Of a stretch of 44,477 nucleotides of DNA, positions 40,696 to 44,477 are shown piece by piece. Below the pieces are notes generated by a model. That model was not told the DNA's origin. It saw only the letters and a list, made by a program, of their open reading frames with translations, and made no database searches. The stretch lies in NCBI RefSeq assembly GCF_007830235.1, contig NZ_VLKI01000028.1, forward strand, positions 1 to 44,477, in the 5' to 3' direction. How positions within the stretch are numbered: position 1 is the first letter of the stretch; every line of letters starts with the position of its first letter. The translations under genes and the position numbers were made by a program. The DNA is from Cytobacillus oceanisediminis. GTDB taxonomy: Bacteria; Bacillota; Bacilli; Bacillales; Cytobacillaceae.

Positions 40696-41538
40696 ATGGG
40701 AGAGTATAAGGTAAAAAAGGTACTTAATAATAATGTCTTAATCGGCAGCCATGAATCGTTCGGCGAAGTCGTCCTCATTGGGAAGGGGATCGGCTTTAAT
40801 CAGAAACCTGGGCAGCAAATCGATTCTGCTCTGGTAGAAAAGCTCTTTGTACTAAAAAATGAAAAAGAGCAGGAAAATTACATTAAACTGATGCCGTTTG
40901 TTGACAATGAATTGCTCGAGGTAATCATCTCCTCTATTGAATTGATTAAACAACGGTCAAGCTCGGTACTTAATGAGCATATCCATGTTGCTTTAACAGA
41001 CCATCTGATGTTCGCCATAACGCGCTTAAAAAAGGGAATGGAAATGAAAAACCCTTTTCTTATTGAAACAAAAGCCTTATATCCCTTTGAATACGAGGTT
41101 GCCCAGGAGGTTGTAGGCCTTATTGGACAGCGAACAGGTATTTATTTGCCTGAGGGAGAGGTTGGCTTTATTGCCCTTCATGTTCATAGCGCTGTCATGA
41201 ACCGCAATCTATCTGAGGTCAATCAGCACTCCCAGCTTGTAACCCATCTAGTCAATATGATTGAGGATCAGTTAGATATAAAAATTAATAAAGACAGCAT
41301 AGATTATATGAGGCTTGTCCGGCATATTCGTTTTACCATTGAACGTGTTAACAAAGGCGAGCAAGTAGAAGAACCAGAAAAAATAACTTCCCTCTTGAAA
41401 GAAGAATACCCGGTATGCTACAATCTCTCATGGAAGCTCATTAAGGTAATGCAGCAAACATTAAAAAAACCAGTTTATAATGCGGAAGCGGTTTACATGA
41501 CCATGCATCTGCAGAGACTTCAAAAGAAAATAAATTAG
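40696..41538 (+). CDS. glcT: Transcriptional antiterminator GlcT (BglG/SacY family)
   Basis: GlcT binds the RAT element in the ptsG leader and prevents termination when glucose is being taken up. The 280-aa protein has an N-terminal RNA-binding CAT domain (about 1-60; VKKVLNNNVLIGSHESFGEVVLIGKGIGFNQKPG) and two PTS regulation domains: PRD1 with LNEHIHVALTDHLMFAI and EVGFIALHVHSAV, PRD2 with MRLVRHIRFTIERV and YMTMHLQRLQ. The histidines in these motifs are the sites phosphorylated by PtsG and HPr. The ATG at 40696 has GGGGAG upstream. ptsG with its RAT lies directly downstream. Confidence 0.94.
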   Translation: MGEYKVKKVLNNNVLIGSHESFGEVVLIGKGIGFNQKPGQQIDSALVEKLFVLKNEKEQENYIKLMPFVDNELLEVIISSIELIKQRSSSVLNEHIHVALTDHLMFAITRLKKGMEMKNPFLIETKALYPFEYEVAQEVVGLIGQRTGIYLPEGEVGFIALHVHSAVMNRNLSEVNQHSQLVTHLVNMIEDQLDIKINKDSIDYMRLVRHIRFTIERVNKGEQVEEPEKITSLLKEEYPVCYNLSWKLIKVMQQTLKKPVYNAEAVYMTMHLQRLQKKIN

Positions 41539-41551
41539 TCATTATTTTATC

Positions 41552-41674
41552 TTGTCTAGCTACAGGCGCCAACGGCTTCGAGGTCATAAGCCAATCGGTC
41601 AAGAAGGTAAAGATCAACCTTCATGCCCGCTTGTCTTATGCTTGTCGCTGTTAAGCGGGCGCCTTGCGCTTTTC
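41552..41674. repeat. Dispersed intergenic repeat, family 2 copy B
   Basis: It starts TTGTCTAGCTACAGGCGCC, contains GAGGTCATAAGCC and a matching CTTATGC, and ends AAGCGGGCGCCTTGCGCTTTTC. Compared with the copy at 37068 the middle is shorter (123 against 174 nt). It lies between the glcT stop and the ptsG RAT sequence, where a ptsG promoter would be expected. Confidence 0.85.
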
Positions 41675-41680
41675 GTCTTT

Positions 41681-41710
41681 ACGTGTTACTGATTCGATCA
41701 GGCATGAGTG
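41681..41710 (+). promoter_or_regulatory. RAT (ribonucleic antiterminator) for GlcT
   Basis: ACGTGTTACTGATTCGATCA followed by GGCATGAGTG matches the ptsG RAT pattern of Bacillus. It overlaps the left arm of the terminator, so GlcT binding and terminator folding exclude each other. Confidence 0.9.
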
Positions 41711-41796
41711 AAGAAAGGTAATTGAATTTAGGCAAATAGGGTAAGATACCCTTGTATACGCCTAAGTTCTATCCTTTTTTCCTCATGCCTTTTTTA
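41700..41796 (+). terminator. GlcT-controlled terminator in the ptsG leader
   Basis: AGGCATGAG (41700-41708) pairs with CTCATGCCT (41782-41790), with further pairing inside (GAAGAAAGG with CCTTTTTTC; TTTAGGC with GCCTAAG), followed by six T. It ends transcription before ptsG unless GlcT is bound to the RAT. Confidence 0.88.
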
Positions 41797-41864
41797 TTTG
41801 TTTTTAATGCTTGCGGCAATGAAATGAAAACGCTTAATGAGTAAAACTATTAGGGGGTTAACTT

Positions 41865-43925
41865 ATGTTTAAAAAAATATTTGGCGTCCTGCAAAAAGTC
41901 GGGAAAGCTTTAATGCTTCCGGTGGCGCTATTGCCAGCAGCGGGAATCTTGCTTGCTTTAGGTGCGGCGCTGCAAAATCCGGCACTTCTTGAACTGGCAC
42001 CTTTCCTGGATAACAGCGGGGTTTTGATCGTCGCTCAGGTCATGCAAAAAGCGGGAGATATCGTCTTTGCAAACTTGCCTGTGCTATTCGCAGTCGGTGT
42101 AGCTGTTGGGTTGGCTGGCGGTGAAGGTGTAGCGGCACTGGCTGCCATCATCGGATATTTAATTATGAATGTCACAATGGGTACGGCGGCAGGGATTACT
42201 GCAGAGGATGTAAATGGACTTAACTATGCGAATATCTTGGGAATTCCAACTCTGCAAACTGGTGTATTCGGCGGTATCATCGTCGGTATTATTGCGGCTG
42301 CTCTTTATAACAAGTTTTATGAGATAGAACTGCCATCTTATTTAGGGTTCTTTGCCGGTAAGCGTTTCGTTCCGATTATTACAGCTGCAACAGCAGTGGT
42401 CTTAGGGTTGCTAATGCTTGTAATCTGGCCGCCGATCCAGGCTGGATTAAATGCTTTCTCGCAAAACATGGTTCATGCAAACTTAACACTATCAGCGTTT
42501 ATCTTCGGTTTAATTGAACGTTCATTGATTCCTTTTGGATTGCACCATATTTTCTATTCTCCATTCTGGTATGAATTTGGCCAGTATGTAACCAATGCGG
42601 GTGAAACTGTCCGCGGTGACCAGCGTATCTTCATGGCGCAAATCAGCGATAATGTTCAAAGATTGACGGCTGGTACCTTCATGACTGGTAAGTTCCCGTT
42701 CATGATGTTCGGTCTGCCAGCAGCTGCGTTAGCGATTTATCACGAAGCACGCCCTGAAAAGAAAGTTATAGTTGGCGGACTTATGGCTTCTGCCGCATTG
42801 ACTTCATTCTTAACAGGCATTACTGAACCGCTTGAATTCTCATTCTTATTCGTAGCGCCTGTACTTTTTGCCGTACACGCAGTGTTTGCAGGTCTTTCTT
42901 TCATGACTATGCATTTATTGGATGTTAAAATTGGTATGACATTCTCGGGTGGTTTAATCGACTATATTTTATTCGGCTTAATCAACCCTCAAACAAATGC
43001 TTGGATCGTTATTCCGGTAGGATTAGTCTTTGCAGTCATTTATTATTTCGGTTTCCGATTTGCCATTCGCAAATTCAACCTGAAAACTCCAGGCCGTGAA
43101 GAGGTAGAAGATGAGGAAGAGGTTGCTTCCGGCAAAGGTGGAGACCTTCCGTATGAAGTTCTTGAAGCAATGGGTGGACAAGAAAACATTTCTCACTTAG
43201 ACGCTTGTATCACTCGCCTTCGTGTATCAGTAAATGATATTAACAATGTAGATAAAGATCGTCTGAAGAAATTGGGCGCTTCTGGTGTATTGGAAGTCGG
43301 AAATAACATACAGGCTATCTTTGGACCGAGGTCTGAGACTATTAAAGGGCAAATGAAAGATATTATGAGCGGCAAAAGACCGCGAGTTGTTGAAAAGGCT
43401 CCTGAAGGCGGAGTTGAACAGCAAATTGAAGAAGTAAATCCTGAAGCGCTCCAAACTGAGCATAAGGAAGACCTTTTCGTTGCACCGATCAAGGGTGAAA
43501 TCAAACCTATTACAGAAGTTCCTGACGCGGTATTCTCAGGAAAAATGATGGGTGATGGATTTGCAATTGTGCCTACAGAGGGAACAGTAGTCTCACCTGT
43601 AGACGGAAAAATCGTTAATATGTTCCCGACTAAGCATGCAATCGGTATTCTTTCAGATTCTGGCCGTGAGATCCTTATCCATGTGGGTATTGATACGGTT
43701 AATTTAAAAGGCCAAGGCTTTGAAACGCTGGTAGCTGAAAACGAGCGTGTAGAAGCTGGGCAGCCATTATTAAAAGTGGATCTTGATTACATCGAGAAAA
43801 ACGCCACTTCTAAAATCACGCCAATCGTATTCACGAACCTTGAACAGGGTGAAGCAGTAACGATAAATAAACCAGGAGCTGTAGACCTGAAGGATAAAGA
43901 CATTATTACCATCTCCAAGCAGTAA
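41865..43925 (+). CDS. ptsG: PTS glucose-specific EIICBA component PtsG
   Basis: The glucose permease of the phosphotransferase system, 686 aa. Domains run in order EIIC (residues 1-400, about ten membrane spans, starting FKKIFGVLQKVGKALMLPVALLPAAGILL), EIIB (about 425-510, phosphorylated Cys 448 in DACITRLRV) and EIIA (about 530-686, phosphorylated His 606 in LIHVGIDTVNLKGQGF). It imports glucose while phosphorylating it with phosphate from HPr. It is controlled by the RAT/terminator and GlcT upstream. A sequence one base off the cre consensus at 41824-41838 lies just before the start. In B. subtilis, glcT-ptsG lies elsewhere on the chromosome. Confidence 0.97.
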   Translation: MFKKIFGVLQKVGKALMLPVALLPAAGILLALGAALQNPALLELAPFLDNSGVLIVAQVMQKAGDIVFANLPVLFAVGVAVGLAGGEGVAALAAIIGYLIMNVTMGTAAGITAEDVNGLNYANILGIPTLQTGVFGGIIVGIIAAALYNKFYEIELPSYLGFFAGKRFVPIITAATAVVLGLLMLVIWPPIQAGLNAFSQNMVHANLTLSAFIFGLIERSLIPFGLHHIFYSPFWYEFGQYVTNAGETVRGDQRIFMAQISDNVQRLTAGTFMTGKFPFMMFGLPAAALAIYHEARPEKKVIVGGLMASAALTSFLTGITEPLEFSFLFVAPVLFAVHAVFAGLSFMTMHLLDVKIGMTFSGGLIDYILFGLINPQTNAWIVIPVGLVFAVIYYFGFRFAIRKFNLKTPGREEVEDEEEVASGKGGDLPYEVLEAMGGQENISHLDACITRLRVSVNDINNVDKDRLKKLGASGVLEVGNNIQAIFGPRSETIKGQMKDIMSGKRPRVVEKAPEGGVEQQIEEVNPEALQTEHKEDLFVAPIKGEIKPITEVPDAVFSGKMMGDGFAIVPTEGTVVSPVDGKIVNMFPTKHAIGILSDSGREILIHVGIDTVNLKGQGFETLVAENERVEAGQPLLKVDLDYIEKNATSKITPIVFTNLEQGEAVTINKPGAVDLKDKDIITISKQ

Positions 43926-43930
43926 TATAT

Positions 43931-43979
43931 TATATAGAAGAAACCAGTCACTTTTTTTGTGACTGGTTTCTTCTATATA
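43931..43979. terminator. Strong bidirectional terminator after ptsG
   Basis: A perfect 21-bp stem (for example GAAGAAACCAGTCAC with GTGACTGGTTTCTTC) encloses a loop of seven T. It lacks a long T tract outside the stem but is the only terminator between ptsG and the rrn promoters. Confidence 0.75.
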
Positions 43980-44047
43980 AAGGTACAGGTACAATAGGAT
44001 GTATTTTCAATGGTTAAAAAAACCAATTTATTTTTGTGGATATTATG

Positions 44048-44077
44048 TTGACCCTTTGGGTACATAGGTGTTATTAT
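44048..44077 (+). promoter_or_regulatory. rrn promoter P1 candidate
   Basis: TTGACC (44048-44053) and TATTAT (44072-44077) with 18-nt spacing. Confidence 0.7.
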
Positions 44078-44131
44078 ATATAAACAGTCGCTGACACGTT
44101 AGCAACGAATTAAATAACTTGAAAAAAGTTG

Positions 44132-44160
44132 TTGACGCTGCGATTAAGAAATGATATATT
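44132..44160 (+). promoter_or_regulatory. rrn promoter P2
   Basis: TTGACG (44132-44137) and TATATT (44155-44160) with 17-nt spacing. The likely first transcribed base is a G at 44167, which would fit the GTP-sensitive initiation known for Bacillus rRNA promoters. Confidence 0.85.
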
Positions 44161-44193
44161 AATAAAGTCGCTTTTGAGCGACGGAATAAAACT

Positions 44194-44207
44194 TGCTCTT
44201 TGAAAAC
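44194..44207 (+). promoter_or_regulatory. boxA-type rRNA antitermination element
   Basis: TGCTCTTTGAAAAC in the rRNA leader matches the Bacillus boxA used by Nus factors for rRNA antitermination. Confidence 0.75.
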
Positions 44208-44280
44208 TGAACGAACAAAAACGTCAACGTTAATTCTTTAGTCTTTTTAAAAAAGACAACTTATGAGCTTAATCAACTCT

Positions 44281-44477
44281 TATATGGAGAGTTTGATCCT
44301 GGCTCAGGACGAACGCTGGCGGCGTGCCTAATACATGCAAGTCGAGCGGACGGATGGGAGCTTGCTCCCGGAAGTCAGCGGCGGACGGGTGAGTAACACG
44401 TGGGCAACCTGCCTGTAAGACTGGGATAACTTCGGGAAACCGGAGCTAATACCGGATAATTCTTTCCCTCACATGAG
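44281..44477 (+). rRNA. 16S ribosomal RNA (5' part)
   Basis: The sequence GAGAGTTTGATCCTGGCTCA and the following GACGAACGCTGGCGGCGTGC mark the 5' end of 16S rRNA. The start is placed by aligning to E. coli position 1 and may be off by a few bases. Variable region V1 reads GGATGGGAGCTTGCTCCC, a Bacillus-type helix. The gene continues beyond the window. Confidence 0.98.

Noticed and set aside
41824..41838. cre site before ptsG
   Set aside because: One mismatch to the consensus in an AT-rich spacer after the terminator; position would be only a roadblock. Not strong enough to list as a feature.

Overview
This is a low-GC Gram-positive chromosome segment from a Bacillaceae member (Bacillus sensu lato; the first ~200 nt of 16S rRNA look Bacillus/Cytobacillus-like but are too short to name a species). 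Gene order matches, from memory, two B. subtilis neighbourhoods: trnE-Asp / tsaE-tsaB-rimI-tsaD / ydiF / moaC-rex / tatAy-tatCy / ydiK-ydiL / groES-groEL (window 1-11.2 kb), and yeaC-yeaD-yebA-guaA-pbuG (32.4-40.6 kb). thiL, which sits between trnE-Asp and tsaE in B. subtilis, is absent here. The window starts in the tail of an rRNA/tRNA cluster and ends inside the 16S gene of another rrn operon with tandem promoters.

Between the two conserved blocks (11.5-32.2 kb) lies accessory material. It holds a secreted M14 carboxypeptidase, a DUF421 membrane protein, an orphan TrpX-like lipoprotein and a MITE-like element. Next is a complete-looking Gram-positive tad/Flp pilus locus (15.6-26.7 kb: cpaB, tadZ, tadA, tadB, tadC, flp, a VWA lipoprotein, tadE, a tadG-like gene, then three unrecognised genes). 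After it come a frameshifted transglutaminase lipoprotein, a TM2-like membrane protein, a small exported repeat protein and a secreted lipase-like hydrolase.

The most unusual object is the exported 427-residue protein at 23847-25130. It carries 15 tandem F-x-P-G-x pentapeptides followed by a glycine/alanine-rich hydrophobic C-terminal region with a basic end, and it lies in the same transcriptional run as the tad genes. With the VWA lipoprotein, the 267-aa soluble protein and the 241-aa membrane protein, it may form a surface system attached to the Tad machine that I do not recognise as described.

Regulation visible in the sequence includes a cluster of DnaA boxes between the convergent tsaD and ydiF terminators and a CIRCE operator before groES. 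Guanine-type purine riboswitches precede both guaA and pbuG, and a GlcT-type RAT/terminator precedes ptsG. Several intrinsic terminators are also present. Three dispersed intergenic repeat families occur: a GTGAAACTT...GTTAGTTGA family (two copies), a TTGTCTAGCT...GGCGCCTTGCGCTTTTC family (two copies, in the guaA leader and beside the ptsG RAT), and one MITE-like element at 14.7-14.9 kb.

All family assignments rest on reading translated sequence by eye; no database search was run.
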